Part shown: positions 37,626 through 51,884 of the stretch, in pieces
Layout of the letters: each line of letters begins with the position of its first letter
Position numbering within the stretch: the first letter of the stretch is position 1
Source: Eledone cirrhosa
Lineage: Eukaryota; Mollusca; Cephalopoda; Octopoda; Eledonidae
Length of the DNA stretch: 64,000 nucleotides
Reading direction: 5' to 3'
NCBI GenBank assembly: GCA_964016885.1
Contig: OZ024743.1
Coordinates: 78,684,874-78,748,873, forward strand
Made by a program: the position numbers and the translations under genes
The notes under the pieces: generated by a model
What the model saw: only the letters and a program-made list of their open reading frames with translations
What the model was told of the DNA's origin: nothing
Database searches by the model: none

Positions 37626-38442
37626 AATTATTTTTTCTTCAAGCTGTCATTTTATTTATTCTAATGATTCCTGTGAATGTATGGCTGAATATGCTTGGAC
37701 ACCGCCTTCAGATGATTTCGCTGAAAATATTGATCCGAGCACAATTCTTTTGTGAATCACGGAACCCCAACTGATTATGAAACTTATTTTAATCTGGTCA
37801 GTATTTTATACCCATCGCCGAGTGTTATTAGACATTATCACCTATGACCAAATGACCACATGGGTTTGATCCAAATTCAAGCTACATACTTATTCCTTTA
37901 TTCTGGTTATTATTGTATATTTTTTGTTATTTGTCTCCTTTTCATTCTTTATTTTTCTAATTATTAATTAAACTTCTTCAAAATATAAATTTTTAAATCC
38001 AATAATCTTGTTTTCATAAATTTTCAATCTCTACAAACTTACATATAATGTAGGTTACTTTAAAGATATCTTCTAGAAACTCTCTAAATCTCAATCTCTA
38101 CAACCTGACATATAATGTATTACTTTAGGTTACTGTGAAGATATCTTCTAGAAACTCTCTAAAGCTCACTCTCTACAACCTGAGATATAAAGTATTACTG
38201 CAGGTTACTTTATAGATATCTTCTAGTAACTCTCTAAATCTCACACTCTATAATTTCAGTCATCCAGTTGTCAACATAATAGAACCTTCCTATTATACTT
38301 AACGTATTTTACCAGGACCACAAAATATTAACATGACTATATCTCACTATATAGTAGTAGATTTATGAACTAATTTGAATTTAACATACGTAACATTAGT
38401 TAGTATAGCGTTTAAATATGATTTCATATTTTGAATAATATG

Positions 38443-38525
38443 AGCACGATGGCCGAGTGGTTAAGGCGTTGGACTTAAGTTCCAATGGACAAATGTCCGC
38501 GTGTGTTCGAACCCCACTCGTGCTA
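38443..38525 (+). pseudogene. tRNA-Leu(UAA) copy with G52T
   Basis: T stem GTGTG/CCCAC has a T-C clash and the B box becomes TGTTCGAACCC. Counterpart at 53,614. Confidence 0.75.
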
Positions 38526-39353
38526 AATTATATTTTCTTCAAGTTGTCATTTATTTTATTTATTCTATTGATTCCTGTGATCGTACGGCTGAATATGCTT
38601 GGGCACCGCCTTCAGAAGTTTCCGCTGAAAATATTGATCCGAGCACAATTGCTTTGTGAATCACGGGACCCCATCTGATTATGAAACTTATTTTAATCTG
38701 GTCAGTATTTTATGCCGATCGCCGAGTGTTATTAGACATTACCACCTATGACCAAATGACCACATGGGTTTGATCCAAATTCAAGCTACATACTTGTTCC
38801 TTTATTCTGGTTTTTATTGTATATTTTTTGTTATTTGTCTCCTTTTCATTCTTTATTTTTCTAATTATTAATTAAACTTCTTCAAAATATAACTTTTTAA
38901 ATCCAATAATCTTGCTTTCATAAATTCTCAATCTCTACAAACTTACATATAATGTATTATTCTAGGTTACTTTAAAGATATCTTCTATAAACTCTCTAAA
39001 TCTCAATCTCTACAACCTGACATATAATATATTACTTTAGGTTACTGTAAAGATATCTTCTAGAAACTCTCTAAATCTCACTCTCTACATCCTGTCATAT
39101 GAAGTATTACTGCAGGTTACTTTATAGATATCTTCTGGTAACTCTCTAAATCTCACACTCTATAATTTCAGTCATCCAGTTTGCAACATAATAGAACCTT
39201 CCTGTTATACTTAATGTATTTTACCAGGACCACAAAACAAAAACATGACTATATCTCACTATACAGTAGTAGATTTATGAAGTAATTTGAATTTAACATA
39301 CGTAACATTAGTTAGTATAGCTTTTAAATATAATTTCTATTTTGAATAATATG

Positions 39354-39436
39354 AGCACGATGGCCGAGTGGTTAAGGCGTTGGACTTAAGTTCCAATGGA
39401 CAAATGTCCGCGTGGGTTCGAACCCCATTCGTGCTA
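39354..39436 (+). tRNA. tRNA-Leu(UAA), G49-T65 wobble variant
   Basis: Consensus except C65T (CCCCATTCGTGCTA), which leaves a G-T wobble at the base of the T stem. Should fold. The second minisatellite lies in its spacer. Confidence 0.85.
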
Positions 39437-39784
39437 AATTATTTTTTCTAAAAGTTGTCATTTATTTTATTTATTCTATTGATTCCTGTGACTGTATGTC
39501 TGAATATGCTTGGGCACCGCCTACAGAAGATTTCGCTGAAAATATTGATCCGAGCACAATTGCTTTGTGAATCACGGGACCCCAACTGATTATGAAACTC
39601 AGTTTAATCCGGTCAGTATTTTATACCGATCGCCGAGTGTTATTAGACATTATCACCTATGACCATATGACCACATGGGTTTGATCCAAATTCAAGCTAC
39701 ATACTTATTCCTTTATTCTGGTTTTTATTGTATATTTTTTGTTATTTGTCTCCTTTTCATTCTTTATTTTTCTAATTATTAATT

Positions 39785-41367
39785 TCTAAAACGGCATCAT
39801 GAATGACTATAATGACTCTAAAATGGCGAAAAAGGCACCATAAATGACTAAAATGACGAAAACGGCACCATAAATGACTAAAATGACGAAAACAGCATCA
39901 TAAATGACTAAAATGACTCCAAAATAGCTAAAACGGCCTCATAAATGACTAAAATGACTCTAAAATGGCTAGAACGGCATCATAAATGACTAAAATGACT
40001 CTCAAATGGCCAAAACGACCTCATAAATGACTAAAATGATTCTAAAAGGCTTCATGATTAAAATTACTCTAAAACTGCATCATAAATGAGGAAAATGACT
40101 CTAACATGGTTAAAACGGCATCATGAATGACTATAATGACTCTTAAATAGCTAAAACGTCATTATAAATGACTAAAGTTGCTAAAACGGCATCATAAATG
40201 ACTAGAATGACTCCAGAATGGCTAGAACGGCATCATAAATGACTAAAATGACTCTAAAATGGCTAAAACGTCATTATAAATGACTAAAGTGGCTCAAACG
40301 GCATCATAAATGACTAGAATGACTCCAAAATGTCTAAAACGGCATCATATATGACTAAAATGACTCCAAAATGGTTAAAACGGCATCTTAAATGACTGAA
40401 ATGGGTAAAACGGCATTATGAATGACTAAAATGTGTCTAGAATGGCTAAAATAGCATCATAAATGACTAAAATGACTCTAAAATGGCTAAAACGGCATTA
40501 TCAATGACTAAAATGGCTAAAACGGCATCATAAATGACGAGAATGACTCCAAAATGGCTAAAACGCATCATAAATGACTAAAATGAGTCCAAAATGGTTA
40601 AAAATGCATCTTAAATGACTCAAATTACTCTAAAATAGCTAAAAGGTCATTATAAATGACTAAAACGGCATTACAAATTACTAAAATGACTCTAAAATGG
40701 CTATAAAGGCATCATAAATGAGTAAAATGGCTAGAACGTCATCATAAATGACTAAAACGTCATCATAAATTACTAAAACGGCATCATAAATGACTAAAAC
40801 GGTATCATAAATGGGCTAATATGGCTAAAACGGCATCATAAATGAGTAAAATGGCCAAAACCAGATCATAAATGACTAAAACGTCATCATAAATGACTAA
40901 ATGGCTAAAATAGCATCATAAATGAGTAAAATGGCTAAAAAGGCATCATAAATAAGTAAAATGACTAAAACGTCATCCTAAATGACTAAAACGTCATCAT
41001 AATTGATAAAAACGTCATCATAAATGACTAAAATGACTCTAAAAGGTTAAAATGGCATCAGAAATGACTAAAATGGCATCATAAATGGCTAAATTGTCTC
41101 TAAAATGGCATAAATTAGTAAAATGGCTAAAACGTCATCATAAATTACTAAAACGTCATTATTAATGACTAAAATGGCTAAAACGACATCATAAATGGCT
41201 AAATTGACTCTAAAATGTCTAAAACGGCATCATGAATGAGTAAAATGGACAAAACGTCATCATAAATGATTAAAATGACATCATAAATGAGTAAAATTAC
41301 TCTAAAATGGCTAAAACGGCATCGTAAATGACTCTAATATGGCTAAAATAGCATCATAAATGAGTAA
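39785..41367. repeat. AT-rich minisatellite, second copy
   Basis: 1,583 bp, nearly the same as the first copy, with one extra ~21-bp subunit (ACTAAAACGTCATCATAAAT, near 40,745) and a few substitutions. Same insertion point in the spacer. Confidence 0.95.
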
Positions 41368-41848
41368 AAACTTCTTCAAAATATAAATTTTTAAATCCAA
41401 TAATCTTGCTTTCATAAATTCTCAATCTCTACAAACTTACATATAATGTATTATTCTAGGTTACTTTAAAGATATCTTCTAGAAACTCTCTAAATCTCAA
41501 TCTCTACAACCTGACATATAATATATTACTTTAGGTTACTGTAAAGATATCTTCTAGAAACTCTCTAAATCTCACTCTCTACAACCTGTCATATGAAGTA
41601 TTACTGCAGGTTACTTTATAGATATCTTCTGGTAACTCTCTAAATCTCACACTCTATAATTTCAGTCATCCAGTTGTCAACATAATAGAAACTTCCTGTT
41701 ATACTTAATGTATTTTACCAGGACCACAAAACAATAACATGACTATATCTCACTATAGAGTAGTAGATTTATGAACTAAATTGAATTTAACATACGTAAC
41801 ATTAGTTAGTATAGCTTTTAAATATGATTTCATATTTTGAATAATATG

Positions 41849-41931
41849 AGCACGATGGCCGAGTGGTTAAGGCGTCGGACTTAAGTTCCAATGGACAAAT
41901 GTCCGCGTGGGTTCGAACACCACTCGTGCTA
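41849..41931 (+). pseudogene. tRNA-Leu(UAA) copy with T28C and C61A
   Basis: Anticodon stem TCGGA/TCCAA has a C-A clash; C61A breaks G53-C61 and the B box. Counterpart at 57,020 is the same. Confidence 0.8.
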
Positions 41932-42760
41932 AATTATCTTTTCTTCAAGTTGTCATTTATTTTATTTATTCTATTGATTCCTGTGATTGTACGGCTGAAT
42001 ATGCTTGGGCACCGCCTTCAGAAGATTTCGCTAAAAATATTGATCCGAGCACAATTGCTTTGTGAATCACGGGCCCGCAACTGATTATGAAACTCAGTTT
42101 AATCTGGTCAGTATTTTATACCGATCGCCGAGTGTTATTAGACATTATCAACAATGACCAAATGACCACATGGGTTTGATCCAAATTCAAGCTACATACT
42201 TATTCCTTTATTCTGGTTTTTATTGTATATTTTTTGTTATTTGTCTCCTTTTCATTCTTTATTTTTCTAATTATTAATTAAACTTCTTCAAAATATAAAT
42301 TTTTAAATCCAATAATCTTGCTTTCATAAATTTTCAATCTCTACAAACTTACATATAATGTATTATTCTAGGTTACTTTAAAGATATCTTCTAGAAACTC
42401 TCTAAATCTCAATCTCTACAACCTGACATATAATATATTACTTTAGGTTACTGTAAAGATATCTTCTAGAAACTCTCTAAATCTCACTCTCTACAACCTG
42501 TCATATGAAGTATTACTGCAGGTTACTTTATAGATATCTTCTGGTAACTCTCTAAATCTCACTCTCTATAATTTCAGTCATCCAGTTGTCAACATAATAG
42601 AAACTTCCTGTTATACTTAATGTATTTTACCAGGACCACAAAACAATAACATGACTATATTTCACTATAGAGTAGTAGATTTATGAACTAAATTGAATTT
42701 AACATACGTAACATTAGTTAGTATAGCTTTTAAATATGATTTCATATTTTGAATAAAATG

Positions 42761-42843
42761 AGCACGATGGCCGAGTGGTTAAGGCGTTGGACTTAAGTTC
42801 CAATGGACAAATGTCCGCGTGGGTTCGAACCCCACTCGTGCTA
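42761..42843 (+). tRNA. tRNA-Leu(UAA), consensus sequence
   Basis: Identical to consensus; T4 terminator. The counterpart at 57,932 differs by one base. Confidence 0.92.
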
Positions 42844-43672
42844 AATTATCTTTTCTTCAAGTTGTCATTTATTTTATTTATTCTATTGATTCCTGTGATT
42901 GTACGGCTGAATATGCTTGGGCACCGCCTTCAGAAGTTTTCGCTGAAAATATTGATCCGAGCACAATTTTTTTGTGAATCACGGGACCCCAACTGATTAT
43001 GAAACTTATTTTAATCTGGTCAGTATTTTATACCGATCGCCGAGTGTTATTAGACATTACCACCTATGACCAAATGACCACATGGGTTTGATCCAAATTC
43101 AAGCTACATACTTATTCCTTTATTCTGGTTTTTATTGTATATTTTTTGTTATTTGTCTCCTTTTCATTCTTTATTTTTCTAATTATTAATTAAACTTCTT
43201 CTAAATATAAATTTTTAAATCCAATAATCTTGCTTTCATAAATTTTCAATCTCTATAACCTGACATATAATATATTACTTTAGGTTACTGTAAAGATATC
43301 TTCTAGAAACTCTCTAAATCTCAATCTCTACAACCTGACATATAATATATTACTTTAGGTTACTGTGAAGATATCTTCTAGAAACTCTCTAAATCTCACT
43401 CTCTACAACCTGACATATAATGTATTCCTGCAGGTTACTTTATAGATATCTTCTAGTAACTCTCTAAATCTCACACTCTATAATTTCAGTCATCCAGTTG
43501 TCAACATAATAGAACCTTCCTATTATACTTAATGTATTTTACCAGGACCCCAAAACAATAACATGACTATATCTCACTATAGAGTAGTAGATTTATGAAC
43601 TAATTTGAATTTAACATACGTAACATTAGTTAGTATAGCTTTTAAATATAATTTCATATTGTGAAAAATATG

Positions 43673-43755
43673 AGCCCGATGGCCGAGTGGTTAAGGCGTT
43701 GGACTTAAGTTCCAATGGGCAAATGTCCGCGTGGGTTCGAACCCTACTCGCGCTA
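43673..43755 (+). pseudogene. tRNA-Leu(UAA) copy with acceptor C4-C69 clash
   Basis: Acceptor AGCCCGA faces TCGCGCT, variable arm has a G-T wobble (GGGC/GTCC), and the T stem reads CCTAC with a wobble. The counterpart at 58,844 keeps A4. Confidence 0.8.
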
Positions 43756-44583
43756 AATTATTTTTTCTTCAGGTTGTCATTTATTTTATTTATTCTATTG
43801 ATTCCTTTGATTGTATGGCTGAATATTCTTTGGCACCGCCTTGAGAAGATTACGCTGAAAATATTGATCCGAGCACAATTCTTTTGTGAATCACGGGACC
43901 CCAACTGATTATGAAACTCAGTTTAATCTGGTCAGTATTTTATACCGATCGCCGAGTGTTATTAGACATTATCACCTATGACCAAATGACTACATGTGTT
44001 TGATCCACATTCAAGCTACATACTTATTCCTTTATTCTGGTTTTTATTGTATATTTTTTGTTATTTGTCTCCTTTTCATTCTTTATTTTTCTAATTATTA
44101 ATTAAACTTCTTCAAAATATAAATTTTTAAATCCAATAATCTTGATTTCATGAATTATCAATCTCTACAAACTTACATATAATGTATTATTCTAGGTTAC
44201 TTTAAAGATATCTTCTAGAAACTCTCTAAATCTCAATCTCTACAAACTGACATATAATATATTACTTTAGGTTACTGTAAATATATCTTCTAGAAACTCT
44301 CTAAATCTCACTCTCTACATCGTGTCATATGAAGTATTACTGCAGGTTACTTTATAGATATCTTCTGGTAACTTTATAAATCTCACACTCTATAATTTCA
44401 GTCATCCAGTTGTCAACATAATAGAAACTTCCTGTTATACTTAATGTGTTTTACCAGGACCACAAAACAATAACATGATTGTATCTCACTATAGAGTAGT
44501 AGATTTATGAAGTAATTTGAATTTAACATACGTAACATTAGTTAGTATAGCTTTTAAATATAATTTCTATTTTGAATAATATG

Positions 44584-44666
44584 AGCACGATGGCCGAGTG
44601 GTTAAGGCGTTGGACTTAAGTTCCAATGGACAAATGTCCGCGTGGGTTCGAACCCCATTCGTGCTA
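44584..44666 (+). tRNA. tRNA-Leu(UAA), G49-T65 wobble variant
   Basis: Same sequence as the 39,354 copy and the same spacer markers (TCTAAAAGTTGTC, CCGCCTACAG), but without the minisatellite. It therefore shows the uninterrupted form of that unit. Confidence 0.85.
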
Positions 44667-45494
44667 AATTATTTTTTCTAAAAGTTGTCATTTATTTTAT
44701 TTATTCTATTGATTCCTGTGACTGTATGTCTGAATATGCTTGGGCACCGCCTACAGAAGATTTCGCTGAAAATATTGATCCGAGCACAATTGCTTTGTGA
44801 ATCACGGGACCCCAACTGATTATGAAACTCAGTTTAATCTGGTCAGTATTTTATACCGATCGCCGAGTGTTATTAGACATTATCACCTATGACCATATGA
44901 CCACATGGGTCTGATCCAAATTCAAGCTACATACTTATTCCTTTATTCTGGTTTTTATTGTATATTTTTTGTTATTTGTCTCCTTTTCATTCTTTATTTT
45001 TCTAATTATTAATTAAACTTCTTCAAAATATAAACTTTTAAATCCAATAATCTTGCTTTCATAAATTCTCAATCTCTACAAACTTACATATAATGTATTA
45101 TTCTAGGTTACTTTAAAGATATCTTCTAGAAACTCTCTAAATCTCAATCTCTACAACCTGACATATAATATATTACTTTAGGTTACTGTAAAGATATCTT
45201 CTAGAAACTCTCTAAATCTCACTCTCTACAACCTGTCATATGAAGTATTACTGCAGGTTACTTTATAGATATCTTCTGGTAACTCTCTAAATCTCACACT
45301 CCATAATTTCAGTCATCCAGTTGTCAACATAATAGAACCTTCCTATTATACTTAACGTATTTTACCAGAACCACAAAACAATAACATGACTATATCTCAC
45401 TATAGAGTAGTAGATTTATGAACTAATTTGAATTTAACATACGTAAATTAGTTAGTATAGCTTTTAAATATGATTTCATATTTTGAATAATATG

Positions 45495-45577
45495 AGCACG
45501 ATGGCCGAGTGGTTAAGGCGTTGGACTTAAGTTCCAATGGACAAATGTCCGCGTGGGTTCGAACCCCACTCGTGCTA
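45495..45577 (+). tRNA. tRNA-Leu(UAA), consensus sequence
   Basis: Identical to consensus; its 5' flank has a 3-bp deletion (CATACGTAAATTAG), also present at 60,666. Confidence 0.92.
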
Positions 45578-46406
45578 AATTATCTTTTCTTCAAGTTGTC
45601 ATTTATTTTATTTATTCTATTGATTCCTGTGATTGTACGGCTGAATATGCTTGGGCACCGCCTTCAGAAGTTTTCGCTGAAAATATTGATCCGAGCACAA
45701 TTGTTTTGTGAATCACGGGACCCAAACTGATTATGAAACTTATTTTAATCTGGTCAGTATTTTATACCGATCGCCGAGTGTTATTAGACATTACCACCTA
45801 TGACCATATGACCACATGGGTTTGATCCAAATTCAAGCTACATACTTATTCCTTTATTCTGGTTTTTATTGTATATTTTTTGTTATTTGTCTCCTTTTCA
45901 TTCTTTATTTTTCTAATTATTAATTAAACTTCTTCTAAATATAAATTTTTAAATCCAATAATCTTGCTTTCATAAATTTTCAATCTCCACAACCTGACAT
46001 ATAATATATTACTTTAGGTTACTGTAAAGATATCTTCTAGAAACTCTCTAAATCTCAATCTCTACAACCTGACATATAATATATTACTTTAGGTTACTGT
46101 GAAGATATCTTCTAGAAACTCTCTAAATCTCACTCTCTACAACCTGACATATAATGTATTCCTGCAGGTTACTTTATAGATATCTTCTAGTAACTCTCTA
46201 AATCTCACACTCTATAATTTCAGTCATCCAGTTGTCAACATAATAGAACCTTCCTGTTATACTTAATGTATTTTACCAGGACTACAAAACAATAACATGA
46301 TTATATCTCACTATAGAGTAGTAGATTTATGAACTAAATTGAATTTAACATACGTAACATTAGTTAGTATAGCTTTTAAATATGATTTCATATTTTGAAT
46401 AAAATG

Positions 46407-46489
46407 AGCACGATGGCCGAGTGGTTAAGGCGTTGGACTTAAGTTCCAATGGACAAATGTCCGCGTGGGTTCGAACCCCACTCGTGCTA
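46407..46489 (+). tRNA. tRNA-Leu(UAA), consensus sequence
   Basis: Identical to consensus; T4 terminator. Counterpart at 61,578. Confidence 0.92.
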
Positions 46490-47243
46490 AATTATCTTTT
46501 CTTCAAGTTGTCATTTATTTTATTTATTCTATTGATTCCTGTGATTGTACGGCTGAATATGCTTGGGCACCGCCTTCAGAAGTTTTCGCTGAAAATATTG
46601 ATCCGAGCACAATTTTTTTGTGAATCACGGGACCCCAACTGATTATGAAACTTATTTTAATCTGGTCAGTATTTTATACCGATCGCCGAGTGTTATTAGA
46701 CATTACCACCTATGACCAAATGACCACATGGGTTTGATCCAAATTCAAGCTACATACTTATTCCTTTATTCTGGTTTTTATTGTATATTTTTTGTTATTT
46801 GTCTCCTTTTCATTCTTTATTTTTCTAATTATTAATTAAACTTCTTCTAAATATAAATTTTTAAATCCAATAATCTTGCTTTCATAAATTTTCAATCTCT
46901 ATAACCTGACATATAATATATTACTTTAGGTTACTGTAAAGATATCTTCTAGAAACTCTCTAAATCTCAATCTCTACAACCTGACATATAATATATTACT
47001 TTAGGTTACTGTGAAGATATCTTCTAGTAACTCTCTAAATCTCACACTCTATAATTTCAGTCATCCAGTTGTCAACATAATAGAACCTTCCTATTATACT
47101 TAATGTATTTTACCAGGACCCCAAAACAATAACATGACTATATCTCACTATAGAGTAGTAGATTTATGAACTAATTTGAATTTAACATACGTAACATTAG
47201 TTAGTATAGCTTTTAAATATAATTTCATATTGTGAATAATATG

Positions 47244-47326
47244 AGCACGATGGCCGAGTGGTTAAGGCGTTGGACTTAAGTTCCAATGGGCAAATGTCCG
47301 CGTGGGTTCGAACCCCACTCGTGCTA
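47244..47326 (+). tRNA. tRNA-Leu(UAA), variable-arm wobble variant
   Basis: Variable arm GGGC-AAAT-GTCC has a G-T wobble in place of A-T; all other stems are consensus. T6 terminator. Counterpart at 62,415. Confidence 0.88.
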
Positions 47327-48154
47327 AATTATTTTTTCTTCAGGTTGTCATTTATTTTATTTATTCTATTGATTCCTTTGATTGTATGGCTGAATATTCT
47401 TTGGCACCGCCTTGAGAAGATTACGCTGAAAATATTGATCCGAGCACAATTCTTTTGTGAATCACGGGACCCCAACTGATTATGAAACTCAGTTTAATCT
47501 GGTCAGTATTTTATACCGATCGCCGAGTGTTATTAGACATGATCACCTATGACCAAATGACTACATGTGTTTGATCCACATTCAAGCTACATACTTATTC
47601 CTTTATTCTGGTTTTTATTGTATATTTTTTGTTATTTGTCTCCTTTTCATTCTTTATTTTTCTAATTATTAATTAAACTTCTTCAAAATATAAATTTTTA
47701 AATCCAATAATCTTGATTTCATGAATTATCAATCTCTACAAACTTACATATAATGTATTATTCTAGGTTACTTTAAAGATATCTTCTAGAAACTCTCTAA
47801 ATCTCAATCTCTACAAACTGACATATAATATATTACTTTAGGTTACTGTAAATATATCTTCTAGAAACTCTCTAAATCTCACTCTCTACATCCTGTCATA
47901 TGAAGTATTACTGCAGGTTACTTTAAAGATATCTTCTGGTAACTCTCTAAATCTCACACTCTATAATTTCAGTCATCCAGTTGTAAACATAATAGAACCT
48001 TCCTATTATACTTAATGTATTTTACCAGGACCACAAAACAATAACATGAATATATCTCACTATAGAGTAGTAGATTTATGAACTAATTTGAATTTAACAT
48101 ACGTAACATTAGTTAGTATAGCTTTTAAATATAATTTCTAATTTAAATAATATG

Positions 48155-48237
48155 AGCACGATGGCAGAGTGGTTAAGGCGTTCGACTTAAGTTCCAATGG
48201 ACAATTGGCCGCGTGGGTTCGAACCCCACTCGTGCTA
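48155..48237 (+). pseudogene. tRNA-Leu(UAA) copy, G29C, C12A and altered variable arm
   Basis: As at 36,556, with C12 changed to A (GGCAGAGTGG), which breaks a D-stem pair. Confidence 0.85.
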
Positions 48238-49141
48238 TATTATTTTTTCTTCAAGTTGTCATTTATCTTATTTATTCTATTGATTCCTGTGAATGTATGG
48301 CTGAATATGCTTGGGCACCGCCTTCAGAAGATTTCGCTAAAAATATTGATCCGAGCACAATTGCTTTGTGAATCACGGGACCGCAACTGATTATGAAACT
48401 CAGTTTAATCTGGTCAGTAATTTATACCGATCGCCGAGTGTTATTAGACATTATCACCTATGACCAAATGACCACATGTGTTTGATCCACATTCAAGCTA
48501 CATACTTATTCCTTTATTCTGGTTTTTATTGTATATTTTTTGTTATTTGTCTCCTTTTCATTCTTTATTTTTCTAATTATTAATTAAACCTCTTCAAAAT
48601 ATAAATTTTTAAATCCAATAATCTTGATTTCATGAATTATCAATCTCTACAAACTTACATATAATGTATTATTCTAGGTTACTTTAAAGATATCTTCTAG
48701 AAACTCTCTAAATCTCACTCTCTACAACCTGACATATAAAGTATTACTGCAGGTTACTTTATAGATATCTTCTAGTAACTCTCTAAATCTCACTCTCTAC
48801 AACCTGACATATAATATATTACTTTAGGTTACTGTAAAGATATCTTCTAGAAACTCTCTAAATCTCACTCTCTACAACCTGTCATATGAAGTATTACTGC
48901 AGGTTACTTTATAGATATCTTCTGGTAACTCTCTAAATCTCACACTCTATAATTTCAGTCATCCAGTTGTCAATATAATAGAAACTTCCTGTTATACTTA
49001 ATGTATTTTACCAGGACCACAAAACAATAACATGACTATATCTCACTATAGAGTAGTAGATTTATGAACTAATTTGAATTTAACATACGTAACATTAGTT
49101 AGTATAGCTTTTAAATATGATTTCATATTTTGAATAATATG

Positions 49142-49224
49142 AGCACGATGGCCGAGTGGTTAAGGCGTTGGACTTAAGTTCCAATGGACAAATGTCCGCG
49201 TGGGTTCGAACCCCACTCGTGCTA
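49142..49224 (+). tRNA. tRNA-Leu(UAA), consensus sequence
   Basis: Identical to consensus; T4 terminator. Confidence 0.92.
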
Positions 49225-50053
49225 AATTATCTTTTCTTCAAGTTGTCATTTATTTTATTTATTCTATTGATTCCTGTGATTGTACGGCTGAATATGCTTG
49301 GGCACCGCATTCAGAAGTTTTCGCTGAAAATATTGATCCGAGCACAAATGCTTTGTGAATCACGGGACCCCAACTGATTATGAAACTTATTTTAATCTGG
49401 TCAGTATTTTATACCGATCGCCGAGTGTTATTAGACATTATCACCTATTACCAAATGACCACATGGGTTTGATCCAAATTCAAGCTACATACTTATTCCT
49501 TTATTCTGGTTTTTATTGTATATTTTTTGTTATTTGTCTCCTTTTCATTCTTTATTTTTCTAAATATTAATTAAACTTCTCCAAAATATAAATTTTTAAA
49601 TCCAATAATCTTGCTTTCATAAATGTTCAATCTCTACAACCTGACATATAATATATTACTTTAGGTTACTGTAAAGATATCTTCTAGAAACTCTCTAAAT
49701 CTCAATCTCTACAACCTGACATATAATATATTACTTTAGGTTACTGTGAAGATATCTTCTAGAAACTCTCTAAATCTCACTCTCTACAACCTGACATATA
49801 AAGTATTCCTGCAGGTTACTTTATAGATATCTTCTAGTAACTCTCTAAATCTCACACTCTATAATTTCAGTCATCCAGTTGTCAACATAATAGAACCTTC
49901 CTATTATACTTAATGTATTTTACCAGGACCCCAAAACAATAACATGACTATATCTCACTATAGATTAGTAGATTTATGAACTAATTTGAATTTAACATAC
50001 GTAACATTAGTTAGTATAGCTTTTAAATATAATTTCATATTGTGAATAATATG

Positions 50054-50136
50054 AGCACGATGGCCGAGTGGTTAAGGCGTTGGACTTAAGTTCCAATGGA
50101 AAAATTTCCGCGTGGGTTCGAACCCCACTCGTGCTA
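50054..50136 (+). tRNA. tRNA-Leu(UAA), type B
   Basis: Type B variable arm with all stems paired; T6 terminator. Intact counterpart of the damaged 34,808 copy. Confidence 0.92.
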
Positions 50137-50890
50137 AATTATTTTTTCTTCAAGTTGTCATTTATTTTATTTATTCTATTGATTCCTTTGATCGTATGGC
50201 TGAATATTCCTTGGCACCGCCTTGAGAAGATTACGCTGAAAATATTGATCCGAGCACAATTCATTTGTGAATCACGGGACCCCAACTGATTATGAAACTC
50301 AGTTTAATCTGGTCAGTATTTTATACCGATCGCCGAGTGTTATTAGACATTATCACCTATGACCAAATGACCACATGTGTTTGATCCACATTCAAGCTAC
50401 ATACTTATTCCTTTATTCTGGTTTTTATTGTATATTTTTTGTTATTTGTCTCCTTTTCATTCTTTATTTTTCTAATTATTAATTAAACTTCTTCAAAATA
50501 TAAATTTTTAAATCCAATAATCTTGATTTCATGAATTATCAATCTCTACAAACTTACATATAATGTATTATTCTAGGTTACTTTAAAGATATCTTCTAGA
50601 AACTCTCTAAATCTCACTCTCTACAACCTGACATATAAAGTATTACTGCAGGTTACTTTATAGATATCTTCTAGTAACTCTCTAAATCTCACACTCTATA
50701 ATTTCAGTCATCCAGTTGTCAACATAATAGAACCTTCCTATTATACTTAACGTATTTTACGAGGACCACAAAATATTAACATGACTATATCTCACTCTAG
50801 TGTAGTAGATTTATGAACTAATTTGAATTTAACATACGTAACATTAGTTAGTATAGCGTTTAAATATGATTTCATATTTTGAATAATATG

Positions 50891-50973
50891 AGCACGATGG
50901 CCGAGTGGTTAAGGCGTTGGACTTAAGTTCCAATGGACAAATGTCCGCGTGGGTTCGAACCCCACTCTTGCTA
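50891..50973 (+). pseudogene. tRNA-Leu(UAA) copy with G68T
   Basis: 3' end CTCTTGCTA gives a C5-T68 acceptor mismatch; otherwise consensus. Private to this copy (35,645 is intact). Confidence 0.65.
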
Positions 50974-51801
50974 AATTTTATTTTCTTCAAGTTGTCATTT
51001 ATTTTATTTATTCTATTGATTCCTGGGATCGTACGGCTGAATATGCTTGGGCACCGCCTTCAGAAGTTTCCGCTGAAAATATTGATCCGAGCACAATATT
51101 TTTGTGAATCACGGGTCTCCATCTGATTATGAAACTCAGTTTAATCTGGTCAGTATTTTATACCGATCGCCGAGTGTTATTAGACATTACCACCTATGAC
51201 CAAATGACCACATGGGTTTGATCCAAATTCAAGCTACATACTTGTTCCTTTATTCTGGTTTTTATTGTATATTTTTTGTTATTTGTCTCCTTTTCATTCT
51301 TTATCTTTCTAATTATTAATTAAACTTCTTCAAAATATAAATTTTTAAATCCAATAATCTTGCTTTCATAAATTCTCAATCTCTACAAACTTACATATAA
51401 TGTATTATTCTAGGTTACTTTAAAGATATCTTCTAGAAACTCTCTAAATCTCAATCTCTACAACCTGACATATAATATATTACTTTAGGTTACTGTAAAG
51501 ATATCTTCTAGAAACTCTCTAAATCTCACTCTCTACAACCTGTCATATGAAGTATTACTGCAGGTTACTTTATAGATATCTTCTGGTAACTCTCTAAATC
51601 TCACACTCCATAATTTCAGTCATCCAGTTGTCAACATAATAGAAACTTCCTGTTATACTTAATGTATTTTACCAGGACCACAAAACAATAACATGACTAT
51701 ATCTCACTATAGAGTAGTAGATTTATGAACTAATTTGAATTTAACATACGTAACATTAGTTAGTATAGCTTTTAAATATAATTTCTAATTTAAATAATAT
51801 G

Positions 51802-51884
51802 AGCACGATGGCCGAGTGGTTAAGGCGTTCGACTTAAGTTCCAATGGACAATTGGCCGCGTGGGTTCGAACCCCACTCGTGCTA
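51802..51884 (+). pseudogene. tRNA-Leu(UAA) copy, G29C and altered variable arm
   Basis: Same tRNA sequence as 36,556. The flanks are mosaic: the distal 5' flank is of another type, and the 3' spacer carries markers seen after 20,502 (AATTACTACAAAC, AGGTTTCTTT). Confidence 0.8.

Larger units (their letters stand above)
33640..48885. repeat. Higher-order repeat block, copy 1 (~15.2 kb)
   Basis: Seventeen tRNA units (33,896 to 48,155) including one minisatellite. Unit order and most diagnostic variants recur 15,246 bp to the right up to 36,556, and 15,171 bp to the right from 37,543 onward; the 75-bp difference is one satellite monomer. The edges lie inside satellite blocks and are uncertain by a few hundred bases. 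Confidence 0.85.
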
